Origin: Colletes latitarsis
Lineage: Eukaryota > Arthropoda > Insecta > Hymenoptera > Colletidae
Direction of reading: 5' to 3'
DNA: 64,000 bases
Assembly: GCF_051014445.1 (NCBI RefSeq)
Contig: NC_135141.1
Coordinates: 248,001 to 312,000, forward strand
Part shown: piece after piece, positions 38,901 to 54,300 of the stretch
How the letters are laid out: every line of letters begins with the position of its first letter
Position numbering within the stretch: position 1 is the stretch's first letter
Position numbers and translations under genes: made by a program
The notes under the pieces: model-generated
Databases searched by the model: none
Seen by the model: only the letters and a program-made list of their open reading frames with translations
What the model was told of the DNA's origin: nothing

Positions 38901-40202
38901 TAATTGGACAGTTAAGTATTTTTTATTATACTGTTAAAGCAATGTGTTTTAAGGGGAGGAGGTTTAAACACCTCGCCTAACCTAACCTCGTCCGGATCTC
39001 GAGGGAAGGAACGCTGGGCAAATGGAAAATAATCGGTGCAAGTTGAATTTATTTTCGCTTAGTCGCCTTATACGATTAAGCCGTTTATTTCTTCTTAAAT
39101 TTTACTCTTAATTACAATAGATAGAAGAAAATAATTTTCTAATTTGTTGATGGCGACTTCGTTAAAAAGTAATTATTCCGTCGGTAAAATGCGCAAGATT
39201 TCGGGGGTAAAATGATTGTAATTGACCCCCGCAACCGCAAATAATTTTTCCAAAACGATTTGAATTGAATTTGTTTTCCCGTCGAACAACCGTTTTCACA
39301 CCTTCTCGAATTTTTTTCTAGAAAGTGGGTAGGATTTCTGGGGTATGTCTAGTCACCAAAAATGATTGTAATTGACCCCCACAGCTAACAATATTTTTTT
39401 CAGAACGATTTGAAATATTTTAATTTCGTCGAAAAATTTCACACCTTCTCGAATTTTTTTCTAGAAAGTGGGTAGGATTTCGAGGGTATGTGTCATTTGG
39501 TCACAATTACCAAAAATGATTGTAATTGACCCCCGCAACCGAAAATAATTTTTCCAAAACGATTTGAATTGAATTTTTTGTTTCTCTGTCACCTAATTAG
39601 ATTTTCGGTAAGGAATTTTTTTCTCGAAAATGCGTAGGATCTCGGGGGTATGTGTAATGACCAAAAATTATTACAATTTACCCTCACAACCGAAAATAAT
39701 TTTTTTAGAACGATTTGAAAAATTTTTTACCTCTTGTTTTGTAGTTGTTCCTTCCGATCCATAGGATTTAAAAGATTTATGAAAAATCTTTTAAATGTTT
39801 CATATAAATCTTGGCAAGAATTAAATTTTCTGTAAAAAAAAATTAAATAAATTTGTTCTCTGCCTTCTCTAGAAAAGAAAAAATTAAATGAGATGAAATC
39901 TTATACATTACATGCTTACTTAAATCGCATTGAAAACGAATACCACAAATGTTTCAGAATAATCTGCAAAATGGTCTCACTCGCAAAGGGTTAATTGAGA
40001 AATAAATGTTTGGTAATTGAAAACAGGTAAGCAGGTTATTAACCAGCTGTTTTTTTCGCTAAGACAAATTGAAAACTCGGTTCTAACAAGGAAAAGTTGG
40101 AATGGTACCCGGTTTTGGGTTAGGTTTTACTTTAAGATATGTATTATTAAAGTTATTACAGGTACTATTTTCAGAAATAGAACTATATTCTATTCACCAC
40201 TA

Positions 40203-40299
40203 ATCAGCGTGGCCGTGAGTGATAAGGTGTTTGCCTGCAAGTTCGAGCTTCTTCTTTTGCTCTGCAGATTCGAACCCTGGTAGAAGAAATCTTTTTTTT
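40203..40299 (+). pseudogene. Ser-like tRNA relic, copy 6
   Basis: The A and B boxes are unchanged. The nearest type B substitution (40173) lies 30 bp upstream of the relic. Confidence 0.58.
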
Positions 40300-42425
40300 A
40301 TTTTTTCAATCATATTTTCGTACAATCATGTACACATAACATGTGACATTATATTTTTGTATGCCCTTCGAATATTTCTTTTTTTTTAAGTTGAATTTAA
40401 CCAAAATTACATTTATAACATAATATGTTATTTTCAATGTACGAAGTACATGAATCTGGATGGTACTTTTCGTAAAAACAGTCAAAACATAAAAATTTCA
40501 AGCACCACGTGCATCTAACGAAAGTTCTGTTTTCACAGAAATTACAGAAATTATTTTCTATTTAATGATGATGATGGTGGAATGGAATGACCGCTTCATT
40601 TACATTGATAAAATGTGAACGATTTTCGGATAGTCGTACCTCGTACTTTTTACCTTATACTTGAGGTAAAAAGGGGTATAACCGGGTAAAACAGTTTTAT
40701 GACATTACCTGCTAACTCATGTTACTGTTCTGATGAAAATGAAACGCTATGTTTTGTATTCGACTATGTCCTTTTAAAATTTTTAATCCAACCCATACTT
40801 TGTATTAAACTGGTAAACGGGATCACTTTTCTTTTGTGGTTTAAACGGTTTGGTGGTGCACGTTATTAATTTTGATGGATCGATACAATTATTTTTTTAT
40901 GCAAAGTTAAGCCAAATCAAACTAGTTAATATATATTTAGTTCGTCATAACAAATTGATAATTATACGGTTATCTAAAAACATATCGAGGAAAATCATTA
41001 TTAATTAATTTCTGCAACTATTAATTCTACTACTAAGTTTTGTTTATGTTATAAAAATAAGATAATAACTCTTCTTATTGAAAAATCCCACAGCGTGCAC
41101 GATACTGGCAAAGAGTGGATTCTCATTTTAATTTATTAATTTTCAATCTTAAACTATTGATTTTGAAAAATCGTATTAATAATATACATATGTTACGCTC
41201 ACATATAAGAATAATAATAAGAAAAAAATTTCTTTTTTTTTTTCAATAATTAAAATATGATCAGGGGGTTTTAAAACCCATTTATTTTCGTAAAATAAAT
41301 TTTACAAAATTTCTTTTTCAAACTACTTACGTACTTTGCTTATGTGCGCCTACATCGTCATGTGCGTCGGAAAGTAAAAATGCCTGGGCAGTCAGTCGAG
41401 AATCTCGACTCGAGATTCCAAATCGTATGCCGTTGACGGGAGGTCGGATTTCAGTTGTTAAGAGCGAGAAGGCAAATGTGAGCCTTTCTCTCTCGACTCT
41501 CACGAGGCGGTCCGAAATTACTTCGGGCAGCGTCAGTTTGCCTTTGTCGACTTTCCGAAACATTACGAGCTCACGTACGCGTGAGAGAGCACACTATGCC
41601 TTCGGTGCACTTCTGGCACCTCTGATTTCAGACACTTCCTCTAAACCAATCAAAAAACTTTTCGAACAAAAGTTACACAGAAATGACAACACTTGACAAG
41701 AAATTGCAATAGTAGAAATTAGCAAAACAGTTTTTATTCAACAAAAAATCAAGGTCGTTTCAATTTTTTTTTAACAAAAATATATAATTTTAAATATATA
41801 ATCGATTTGTTTGTTGTATCTTTGTATTCTCTTTAAAAAAAAAGTGTAAGAGGTCTTAGGTCGAAAATTGACTGGAATTCTTTAGAAGCTATGATTTTTC
41901 TTCCGAATTCCCATTCACGCGACACACTGTCTCCGCTCCGCCGCCCCCGGAGGAGGATTAAACTTCATTAAATAAACGAAATACAGTTTGAAACCCTCCT
42001 ATAACACGGTAGATCGGTTCCTATAAAATGCCGTGTTGTCTGAAACCGTGTTATATGAGACCTAACCCAGAGCCAGTTCACTCGAAAAGGGAGGGGAGTT
42101 ATGGTCCGAAAACTTATTAAAAACGAATATTTTTTTGTAATTCAATGACAGAATTTACCACACAGTATTTGTTTAAATAAGTAATATATTTAACATAACA
42201 GGAAATAATTAAATAAATATGAATGAGCGCAAGCAGGCTGTTGCAGCTCGTAATGCAAATCAAAACGTAACATACGAGAAACGTCGCGAGAAGGCGTCCC
42301 CAAGACGAAAGAAACAAAACCGTCAACGATGTGAATGACGCGCATCTCAACGACCCATTTTATATCAAACACATATAGATCGCTTTCTCACATTCTACAT
42401 AAGCAATTTAATTTTTCTATGTATA

Positions 42426-43639
42426 CAGGGTGTTCGACCACCCCTGGGAAAAATTTTAATGGGAGATTCTAGAGGCCAAAATAAGACGAAAATCAAGAAT
42501 ACCAATTTGTTGATGGAGGCTTCGTTAAAACGTTATTAACAATTAAATTAAAAAATTTCAAATCGTTTTGGAAAAATTATTTTCGGTTGCCAATTCGGGG
42601 GTCAATTACAATCATTTTTTATGAATACACATATCCCCGACAATCCTACCCTCCTTCGAGAAAAAAATTCGGGTAGGTGGTGAAATTTCTCGGCGAAAAA
42701 AAAATTTTTCAAATCGTTCTAAAAAAATTATTTCCGATTGCAAGGGTCGATTATAATCATTTTTTATGAATAGATATACCCCGGAAATCCTACCCAGTTT
42801 GGAGAAAAAAATTCGAGAAGGTGTGAAGTTTTTCAACAAAATTAAAAAATTTTAAATCGTTCTAAAAAAATTATTTCTGATTGCAGGGACCAATTATAAT
42901 AATTTTTGGTCGATAGACATACCCTCGAAATCGTAACCATTTTCGAGAAAAAAATTCCTTACCGAAAATATAATTTCAGGCGAAAAATGCTTCCCGTAAA
43001 TTTTATGTTTGAATCTTTAAAACACCATAACTTCTGAACGGATTGGACGATTTTAATGTTAAAAAAGCCAAACGCCGCGTATTTTAGTGTAGAATATGTA
43101 ACAATTGTAAAAATATTGGAAAGGTTGTTCCTTGGCCCCGTAATGTTAGAAAACCCCCATAAAAATGGTCCAATTTTCAACTTAGATAGCCATAACTCCT
43201 ATAATAGTGAATATATTTCAATGAAACTTTTTTCTCAAGTAGAGCCCATAGGTACCTACAAAAAAGTATTAAACAACTTTTCTGTAGGACGTCAAGCGAA
43301 ATTATTAAAAATCAAAAACGAATTTTTAAGAAAAATCAACAGGGGATAGGTAGGTAGGTAGGTAGGTGCCTAAATTTTGTCGGCGAAATTGAAAAGTTTC
43401 AAATCGTTCTGGAAAAATTATTTTCGGTTGCGGAGGTAAATTATAATCATTTTCGGTGAATAGACATACTCCCGAAATCTTACCCACTTTCGAGAAAAAA
43501 TTCAGTATTGGCGGAACTTTAAACGTTAATAACTTTTTAACGAAGCCACCATCAACAAATTGGTATTCTTGATTTTCGTCTTATTTTGGCCTCTAGAATC
43601 TCCCATTAATATTTTTCCCAAGGGTGGCCGAACACCCTG
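42426..43639. mobile_element. Palindromic TA-flanked element, copy 6 (complete ends)
   Basis: The right end here is ACACCCTG followed by TA, an exact complement of the left CAGGGTGT preceded by TA. This copy defines the element's ends best. Internal type B differences include GGTCAATTACAATC where type A has GGTCAAGTACAATC. Confidence 0.88.
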
Positions 43640-46600
43640 TATATGTATGCATGTATGTATGTATGTGTGTATGTATGTGTAACAGAAAAGAAAAAAACAA
43701 AAAAACACAAAAAATATTATTTTAATTTAACGCAACCTTAATTTAATAAATTATAATTTCTAATAATATATTTTTTCATGTAAAGCCACTATATTTCTTT
43801 CATTATTCTTTCGCGTCATTACTTTAAGGTAATTTAGGTTTTAAATATGTTAAGCAAAAATCATGTTATCCAGTGCTGTACAAAGTTTTATGTTTTCGCA
43901 ATTTTCTTATCGTGTTAGAGCGAAAGCGTGTTATAGGGGATATGATGCCGTGTTGTAGGGGACAAGCATCCCTGTATAGGGAAATTCTCTTTTACAAATG
44001 TCGACGGAATCCCGACGTAACACCTGTATCCACGAGTTGTTATTAATGAAGTTGAAGGTAGACGATCAACCAAGATTCACACGTAACCAGTCTTCCGAAT
44101 TCAAGGACACTTCAATTTGGCGACAAGCATGGGATGCTGCTCACGAAATACACGAAACTTTCGTCGTGAGAGTAGCACGTGAAATTTACTTACATAACCT
44201 AAATCGAGCACGTACTCTACCTCACTTACGGGCACGAACGTAAGGCGATTTATACAGTCGATATCGCCGATTTTTACAAAAGGTAAGTTTTAACATTTAA
44301 GTAAACAAAGCCTCTGTAAGTTTTATTTTCCATACTTCAAAAGTAAAAATAAATGCATGAAAAAAGAAAAAAACGTTCTTGACAAGTCCTATAAAATACT
44401 TGAGTTCAGTTTGTTCATAATTCATCGGTAAAAGAATCTAACTCTATAACAATCCGATACACAAGATATAAAGTCAGTTTCTCCTTTCATTATTAGATGC
44501 GTTGACTTTAATTTTATAAATTATGATGATAAGTATGATGATTTTACAGAAAGAGTTTATTTTTAATATTAAAGATTTCCTATATAAAGACAAGAAGGAT
44601 ATTTTTACCAATATCTATCTATCTATCTTAATATTCTTCACCCACTTGGCCCACTTACTTTAACGAGTCTGAGTAAATCATCAGTACTATCAGTACTATC
44701 ATTTATTAATAAAAATAATAGTTGGATAACATAGAACTTAATATTATTAGTCACACCACTAATAAAATGAATCTGCGATTCCATATCCAAAGATATAGTA
44801 TAAGCTAGAAAATTCAGATTATTCAAGTTACTTCTGTCACTCGTCAAATTTTTTATGAAATTCTATGCTAATTCATGCTCTTTAAAATATAATTATAATC
44901 TACTGGGACTTTTAGTTAACTTATGTTTTAATAAATCAATAATCAAAGTATCTATAATTAATATTAAAATCAAATAAGAGTAGTCGAAATAGTATTAATA
45001 TTATCAGTCTCTGATATTTAAATTTTATTAAATATTTTAAATCTGTTATCACCTTGTTCAAATAATTTATTACTAGCTTTGATAAAATAGATTTTGGGAT
45101 GGATTTTTTAAGAATGGAATAAAAGGAATTCAGTTGTGAATTTTTATGAGGAATAAAGGGATATTGTTATACTATCAACATGTATATCGTTCTTTAACTT
45201 GCCCATTTAGATATTTATATACTTGTATAAATATAAACCCACACTAAAATCATGTAAATATCTAAATCATTTTTAAATCTATGATTTGGAAAATTTTAGG
45301 GACTTGGAACTTATTCATCTTTTATCTTGCAGTTTTATCACACTTTAGAAGATAAAAATCATAATAATAATTTAATTTATTTTGCATAAAAACAGTCCTC
45401 TTCGTGCCTTTATATTTTCATTTTCTATGACCAAAAATTCGAAATTCGTTTCATTTTTACAAAAAAAGTGATTGGGATGTCCCCCAATCACTTATAAGTA
45501 TCATTTGTCGATTATCTTAAATATCTTATTATATTTTTTCTATACTAAATTTTCAAACCTCTTTACCTTGATATCTTCTTTTTCATGTAATTTGAATACT
45601 TTTCTAAAGTAATCTTTTGTAAAATGTTCTGTTAATCTAAATTATCTAATAAATCTATATCAGAATTAGTTAATTCTGTTGTAAGATAAGTGAAAAATCA
45701 ATGAAGACGAAGTTGCCAATATCAATTAAGTCAACTACTTTTGGTAATACATTTGGTTAAACATTCTTTCTTATTTTTTATCTCTGAATTTCGAGATTAC
45801 ACAGATTAAAAAAATTTGTCTCTCTTTATTATTGTATCTATTTTTTCAGAGGGTAAATAGGTTCGTCATCCCCTTCTTCATTTGGCTTATCTTCATTTTC
45901 TTTCTTTCTCTATTTGAAATTTGAAAAGTCTATCCTTCTTTTATTAACTTAACCCAGACCTAACCAGACCACAATTCATCTTTCATATATTACTTCTAAA
46001 TTCTTTCTTATTAATACTTTTCTGTATTAAAAAGTAAGTAGTCTTTCATGTGATGCTTATTCAACATTCTTACTACAGCTTGGTGTTGTTGTTGTTTCTT
46101 TTTTTTACCAAGAATAAAGTTATTTAAGAAGTTTATGCAGAAAATTTCACGTGAAAAATTTATTTTCTTAGAAAAGTACAACGTAGAACTACTATATATG
46201 ATATGTTGTTTGTTTATAAAATCATCAATAACTACGTATAAATATGGAATTATTCTATATTCTAACATTTTTCAATAATTGTATTAACCATATATCCAAG
46301 CTAACCAGTTTAGCCAGCATATGGACTTCTTTAACAGTTCTCCGTATTCCTTCAAATAGCATGTCATTAGTGTTGTACGCACTGCATCTCATATTATACG
46401 CAATTAATGTGACTTTTATACATATTATGCAACTGTATTATATCAACAAAGGGTGTAGAAACCCGTAAATAAATAAATAAATAAAGAAGTATTAAAAAGA
46501 GGGTAACGTGGAACTTGAAATGATTTTTTAGTTATTTTCTTTGGATATTAAAGTAGATTTCATTGGATGTAAGAGTAGATGTAATTGGACAGTTAAGTAT

Positions 46601-47883
46601 TTTTTATTATACTGTTAAAGCAATGTGTTTTAAGGGGAGGAGGTTTAAACACCTCGCCTAACCTAACCTCGTCCGGATCTCGAGGGAAGGAACGCTGGGC
46701 AAATGGAAAATAATCGGTGCAAGTTGAATTTATTTTCGCTTAGTCGCCTTATACGATTAAGCCGTTTATTTCTTCTTAAATTTTACTCTTAATTACAATA
46801 GATAGAAGAAAATAATTTTCTAATTTGTTGATGGCGACTTCGTTAAAAAGTAATTATTCCGTCGGTAAAATGCGCAAGATTTCGGGGGTAAAATGATTGT
46901 AATTGACCCCCGCAACCGCAAATAATTTTTCCAAAACGATTTGAATTGAATTTGTTTTCCCGTCGAACAACCGTTTTCACACCTTCTCGAATTTTTTTCT
47001 AGAAAGTGGGTAGGATTTCTGGGGTATGTCTAGTCACCAAAAATGATTGTAATTGACCCCCACAGCTAACAATATTTTTTTCAGAACGATTTGAAATATT
47101 TTAATTTCGTCGAAAAATTTCACACCTTCTCGAATTTTTTTCTAGAAAGTGGGTAGGATTTCGAGGGTATGTGTCATTTGGTCACAATTACCAAAAATGA
47201 TTGTAATTAACCCCCGCAACCGAAAATAATTTTTCCAAAACGATTTGAATTGAATTTTTTGTTTCTCTGTCACCTAATTAGATTTTCGGTAAGGAATTTT
47301 TTTCTCGAAAATGCGTAGGATCTCGGGGGTATGTGTAATGACCAAAAATTATTGCAATTTACCCTCACAACCGAAAATAATTTTTTTAGAACGATTTGAA
47401 AAATTTTTTACCTCTTGTTTTGTAGTTGTTCCTTCCGATCCATAGGATTTAAAAGATTTATGAAAAATCTTTTAAATGTTTCATATAAATCTTGGCAAGA
47501 ATTAAATTTTCTGTAAAAAAAAATTAAATAAATTTGTTCTCTGCCTTCTCTAGAAAAGAAAAAATTAAATGAGATGAAATCTTATACATTACATGCTTAC
47601 TTAAATCGCATTGAAAACGAATACCACAAATGTTTCAGAATAATCTGCAAAATGGTCTCACTCGCAAAGGGTTAATTGAGAAATAAATGTTTGGTAATTG
47701 AAAACAGGTAAGCAGGTTATTAACCAGCTGTTTTTTTCGCTAAGACAAATTGAAAACTCGGTTCTAACAAGGAAAAGTTGGAATGGTACCCGGTTTTGGG
47801 TTAGGTTTTACTTTAAGATATGTATTATTAAAGTTATTACAGGTACTATTTTCAGAAATAGAACTATATTCTATTCACCACTA

Positions 47884-47980
47884 ATCAGCGTGGCCGTGAG
47901 TGATAAGGTGTTTGCCTGCAAGTTCGAGCTTCTTCTTTTGCTCTGCAGATTCGAACCCTGGTAGAAGAAATCTTTTTTTT
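47884..47980 (+). pseudogene. Ser-like tRNA relic, copy 7
   Basis: The A and B boxes and T-run are unchanged. Confidence 0.58.
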
Positions 47981-50106
47981 ATTTTTTCAATCATATTTTC
48001 GTACAATCATGTACACATAACATGTGACATTATATTTTTGTATGCCCTTCGAATATTTCTTTTTTTTTAAGTTGAATTTAACCAAAATTACATTTATAAC
48101 ATAATATGTTATTTTCAATGTACGAAGTACATGAATCTGGATGGTACTTTTCGTAAAAACAGTCAAAACATAAAAATTTCAAGCACCACGTGCATCTAAC
48201 GAAAGTTCTGTTTTCACAGAAATTACAGAAATTATTTTCTATTTAATGATGATGATGGTGGAATGGAATGACCGCTTCATTTACATTGATAAAATGTGAA
48301 CGATTTTCGGATAGTCGTACCTCGTACTTTTTACCTTATACTTGAGGTAAAAAGGGGTATAACCGGGTAAAACAGTTTTATGACATTACCTGCTAACTCA
48401 TGTTACTGTTCTGATGAAAATGAAACGCTATGTTTTGTATTCGACTATGTCCTTTTAAAATTTTTAATCCAACCCATACTTTGTATTAAACTGGTAAACG
48501 GGATCACTTTTCTTTTGTGGTTTAAACGGTTTGGTGGTGCACGTTATTAATTTTGATGGATCGATACAATTATTTTTTTATGCAAAGTTAAGCCAAATCA
48601 AACTAGTTAATATATATTTAGTTCGTCATAACAAATTGATAATTATACGGTTATCTAAAAACATATCGAGGAAAATCATTATTAATTAATTTCTGCAACT
48701 ATTAATTCTACTACTAAGTTTTGTTTATGTTATAAAAATAAGATAATAACTCTTCTTATTGAAAAATCCCACAGCGTGCACGATACTGGCAAAGAGTGGA
48801 TTCTCATTTTAATTTATTAATTTTCAATCTTAAACTATTGATTTTGAAAAATCGTATTAATAATATACATATGTTACGCTCACATATAAGAATAATAATA
48901 AGAAAAAAATTTCTTTTTTTTTTTCAATAATTAAAATATGATCAGGGGGTTTTAAAACCCATTTATTTTCGTAAAATAAATTTTACAAAATTTCTTTTTC
49001 AAACTACTTACGTACTTTGCTTATGTGCGCCTACATCGTCATGTGCGTCGGAAAGTAAAAATGCCTGGGCAGTCAGTCGAGAATCTCGACTCGAGATTCC
49101 AAATCGTATGCCGTTGACGGGAGGTCGGATTTCAGTTGTTAAGAGCGAGAAGGCAAATGTGAGCCTTTCTCTCTCGACTCTCACGAGGCGGTCCGAAATT
49201 ACTTCGGGCAGCGTCAGTTTGCCTTTGTCGACTTTCCGAAACATTACGAGCTCACGTACGCGTGAGAGAGCACACTATGCCTTCGGTGCACTTCTGGCAC
49301 CTCTGATTTCAGACACTTCCTCTAAACCAATCAAAAAACTTTTCGAACAAAAGTTACACAGAAATGACAACACTTGACAAGAAATTGCAATAGTAGAAAT
49401 TAGCAAAACAGTTTTTATTCAACAAAAAATCAAGGTCGTTTCAATTTTTTTTTAACAAAAATATATAATTTTAAATATATAATCGATTTGTTTGTTGTAT
49501 CTTTGTATTCTCTTTAAAAAAAAAGTGTAAGAGGTCTTAGGTCGAAAATTGACTGGAATTCTTTAGAAGCTATGATTTTTCTTCCGAATTCCCATTCACG
49601 CGACACACTGTCTCCGCTCCGCCGCCCCCGGAGGAGGATTAAACTTCATTAAATAAACGAAATACAGTTTGAAACCCTCCTATAACACGGTAGATCGGTT
49701 CCTATAAAATGCCGTGTTGTCTGAAACCGTGTTATATGAGACCTAACCCAGAGCCAGTTCACTCGAAAAGGGAGGGGAGTTATGGTCCGAAAACTTATTA
49801 AAAACGAATATTTTTTTGTAATTCAATGACAGAATTTACCACACAGTATTTGTTTAAATAAGTAATATATTTAACATAACAGGAAATAATTAAATAAATA
49901 TGAATGAGCGCAAGCAGGCTGTTGCAGCTCGTAATGCAAATCAAAACGTAACATACGAGAAACGTCGCGAGAAGGCGTCCCCAAGACGAAAGAAACAAAA
50001 CCGTCAACGATGTGAATGACGCGCATCTCAACGACCCATTTTATATCAAACACATATAGATCGCTTTCTCACATTCTACATAAGCAATTTAATTTTTCTA
50101 TGTATA

Positions 50107-51320
50107 CAGGGTGTTCGACCACCCCTGGGAAAAATTTTAATGGGAGATTCTAGAGGCCAAAATAAGACGAAAATCAAGAATACCAATTTGTTGATGGAGG
50201 CTTCGTTAAAACGTTATTAACAATTAAATTAAAAAATTTCAAATCGTTTTGGAAAAATTATTTTCGGTTGCCAATTCGGGGGTCAATTACAATCATTTTT
50301 TATGAATACACATATCCCCGACAATCCTACCCTCCTTCGAGAAAAAAATTCGGGTAGGTGGTGAAATTTCTCGGCGAAAAAAAAATTTTTCAAATCGTTC
50401 TAAAAAAATTATTTCCGATTGCAAGGGTCGATTATAATCATTTTTTATGAATAGATATACCCCGGAAATCCTACCCAGTTTGGAGAAAAAAATTCGAGAA
50501 GGTGTGAAGTTTTTCAACAAAATTAAAAAATTTTAAATCGTTCTAAAAAAATTATTTCTGATTGCAGGGACCAATTATAATAATTTTTGGTCGATAGACA
50601 TACCCTCGAAATCGTAACCATTTTCGAGAAAAAAATTCCTTACCGAAAATATAATTTCAGGCGAAAAATGCTTCCCGTAAATTTTATGTTTGAATCTTTA
50701 AAACACCATAACTTCTGAACGGATTGGACGATTTTAATGTTAAAAAAGCCAAACGCCGCGTATTTTAGTGTAGAATATGTAACAATTGTAAAAATATTGG
50801 AAAGGTTGTTCCTTGGCCCCGTAATGTTAGAAAACCCCCATAAAAATGGTCCAATTTTCAACTTAGATAGCCATAACTCCTATAATAGTGAATATATTTC
50901 AATGAAACTTTTTTCTCAAGTAGAGCCCATAGGTACCTACAAAAAAGTATTAAACAACTTTTCTGTAGGACGTCAAGCGAAATTATTAAAAATCAAAAAC
51001 GAATTTTTAAGAAAAATCAACAGGGGATAGGTAGGTAGGTAGGTAGGTGCCTAAATTTTGTCGGCGAAATTGAAAAGTTTCAAATCGTTCTGGAAAAATT
51101 ATTTTCGGTTGCGGAGGTAAATTATAATCATTTTCGGTGAATAGACATACTCCCGAAATCTTACCCACTTTCGAGAAAAAATTCAGTATTGGCGGAACTT
51201 TAAACGTTAATAACTTTTTAACGAAGCCACCATCAACAAATTGGTATTCTTGATTTTCGTCTTATTTTGGCCTCTAGAATCTCCCATTAATATTTTTCCC
51301 AAGGGTGGCCGAACACCCTG
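50107..51320. mobile_element. Palindromic TA-flanked element, copy 7
   Basis: Type B; complete ACACCCTG right end with TA on both sides. Confidence 0.88.
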
Positions 51321-54300
51321 TATATGTATGCATGTATGTATGTATGTGTGTATGTATGTGTAACAGAAAAGAAAAAAACAAAAAAACACAAAAAATATTA
51401 TTTTAATTTAACGCAACCTTAATTTAATAAATTATAATTTCTAATAATATATTTTTTCATGTAAAGCCACTATATTTCTTTCATTATTCTTTCGCGTCAT
51501 TACTTTAAGGTAATTTAGGTTTTAAATATGTTAAGCAAAAATCATGTTATCCAGTGCTGTACAAAGTTTTATGTTTTCGCAATTTTCTTATCGTGTTAGA
51601 GCGAAAGCGTGTTATAGGGGATATGATGCCGTGTTGTAGGGGACAAGCATCCCTGTATAGGGAAATTCTCTTTTACAAATGTCGACGGAATCCCGACGTA
51701 ACACCTGTATCCACGAGTTGTTATTAATGAAGTTGAAGGTAGACGATCAACCAAGATTCACACGTAACCAGTCTTCCGAATTCAAGGACACTTCAATTTG
51801 GCGACAAGCATGGGATGCTGCTCACGAAATACACGAAACTTTCGTCGTGAGAGTAGCACGTGAAATTTACTTACATAACCTAAATCGAGCACGTACTCTA
51901 CCTCACTTACGGGCACGAACGTAAGGCGATTTATACAGTCGATATCGCCGATTTTTACAAAAGGTAAGTTTTAACATTTAAGTAAACAAAGCCTCTGTAA
52001 GTTTTATTTTCCATACTTCAAAAGTAAAAATAAATGCATGAAAAAAGAAAAAAACGTTCTTGACAAGTCCTATAAAATACTTGAGTTCAGTTTGTTCATA
52101 ATTCATCGGTAAAAGAATCTAACTCTATAACAATCCGATACACAAGATATAAAGTCAGTTTCTCCTTTCATTATTAGATGCGTTGACTTTAATTTTATAA
52201 ATTATGATGATAAGTATGATGATTTTACAGAAAGAGTTTATTTTTAATATTAAAGATTTCCTATATAAAGACAAGAAGGATATTTTTACCAATATCTATC
52301 TATCTATCTTAATATTCTTCACCCACTTGGCCCACTTACTTTAACGAGTCTGAGTAAATCATCAGTACTATCAGTACTATCATTTATTAATAAAAATAAT
52401 AGTTGGATAACATAGAACTTAATATTATTAGTCACACCACTAATAAAATGAATCTGCGATTCCATATCCAAAGATATAGTATAAGCTAGAAAATTCAGAT
52501 TATTCAAGTTACTTCTGTCACTCGTCAAATTTTTTATGAAATTCTATGCTAATTCATGCTCTTTAAAATATAATTATAATCTACTGGGACTTTTAGTTAA
52601 CTTATGTTTTAATAAATCAATAATCAAAGTATCTATAATTAATATTAAAATCAAATAAGAGTAGTCGAAATAGTATTAATATTATCAGTCTCTGATATTT
52701 AAATTTTATTAAATATTTTAAATCTGTTATCACCTTGTTCAAATAATTTATTACTAGCTTTGATAAAATAGATTTTGGGATGGATTTTTTAAGAATGGAA
52801 TAAAAGGAATTCAGTTGTGAATTTTTATGAGGAATAAAGGGATATTGTTATACTATCAACATGTATATCGTTCTTTAACTTGCCCATTTAGATATTTATA
52901 TACTTGTATAAATATAAACCTACACTAAAATCATGTAAATATCTAAATCATTTTTAAATCTATGATTTGGAAAATTTTAGGGACTTGGAACTTATTCATC
53001 TTTTATCTTGCAGTTTTATCACACTTTAGAAGATAAAAATCATAATAATAATTTAATTTATTTTGCATAAAAACAGTCCTCTTCGTGCCTTTATATTTTC
53101 ATTTTCTATGACCAAAAATTCGAAATTCGTTTCATTTTTACAAAAAAAGTGATTGGGATGTCCCCCAATCACTTATAAGTATCATTTGTCGATTATCTTA
53201 AATATCTTATTATATTTTTTCTATACTAAATTTTCAAACCTCTTTACCTTGATATCTTCTTTTTCATGTAATTTGAATACTTTTCTAAAGTAATCTTTTG
53301 TAAAATGTTCTGTTAATCTAAATTATCTAATAAATCTATATCAGAATTAGTTAATTCTGTTGTAAGATAAGTGAAAAATCAATGAAGACGAAGTTGCCAA
53401 TATCAATTAAGTCAACTACTTTTGGTAATACATTTGGTTAAACATTCTTTCTTATTTTTTATCTCTGAATTTCGAGATTACACAGATTAAAAAAATTTGT
53501 CTCTCTTTATTATTGTATCTATTTTTTCAGAGGGTAAATAGGTTCGTCATCCCCTTCTTCATTTGGCTTATCTTCATTTTCTTTCTTTCTCTATTTGAAA
53601 TTTGAAAAGTCTATCCTTCTTTTATTAACTTAACCCAGACCTAACCAGACCACAATTCATCTTTCATATATTACTTCTAAATTCTTTCTTATTAATACTT
53701 TTCTGTATTAAAAAGTAAGTAGTCTTTCATGTGATGCTTATTCAACATTCTTACTACAGCTTGGTGTTGTTGTTGTTTCTTTTTTTTACCAAGAATAAAG
53801 TTATTTAAGAAGTTTATGCAGAAAATTTCACGTGAAAAATTTATTTTCTTAGAAAAGTACAACGTAGAACTACTATATATGATATGTTGTTTGTTTATAA
53901 AATCATCAATAACTACGTATAAATATGGAATTATTCTATATTCTAACATTTTTCAATAATTGTATTAACCATATATCCAAGCTAACCAGTTTAGCCAGCA
54001 TATGGACTTCTTTAACAGTTCTCCGTATTCCTTCAAATAGCATGTCATTAGTGTTGTACGCACTGCATCTCATATTATACGCAATTAATGTGACTTTTAT
54101 ACATATTATGCAACTGTATTATATCAACAAAGGGTGTAGAAACCCGTAAATAAATAAATAAATAAAGAAGTATTAAAAAGAGGGTAACGTGGAACTTGAA
54201 ATGATTTTTTAGTTATTTTCTTTGGATATTAAAGTAGATTTCATTGGATGTAAGAGTAGATGTAATTGGACAGTTAAGTATTTTTTATTATACTGTTAAA

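Larger units (their letters stand above)
38431..46111 (+). repeat. Array copy 6 (first type B copy)
   Basis: It is 7681 bp. Type B states appear from about unit position 1.7 kb onward: A at 40173, T at 40329, a 6-bp deletion near 40457, a G in the T-run at 42137, a different TATG/CATG microsatellite at 43640-43680, a 4-bp deletion near 45001, TTATTCATC near 45312, and one fewer TTTC step. A private A at 39672 or 39673 (TTACAATTT against TTGCAATTT) is not shared with copies 7 and 8. Confidence 0.95.
46112..53792 (+). repeat. Array copy 7 (type B)
   Basis: It is 7681 bp. It shares all type B states, including the G in the T-run near 49818. Private changes are a G-to-A in a GTAATTGACC module near 47208 and a C-to-T near 52921. 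Confidence 0.95.

Noticed and set aside
43526..43708. 60-codon minus-strand frame present only in type B copies
   Set aside because: It arises from the TATG-type microsatellite and the inverted-repeat end of the palindromic element; its YIHTYIHTCIH stretch is microsatellite translation.
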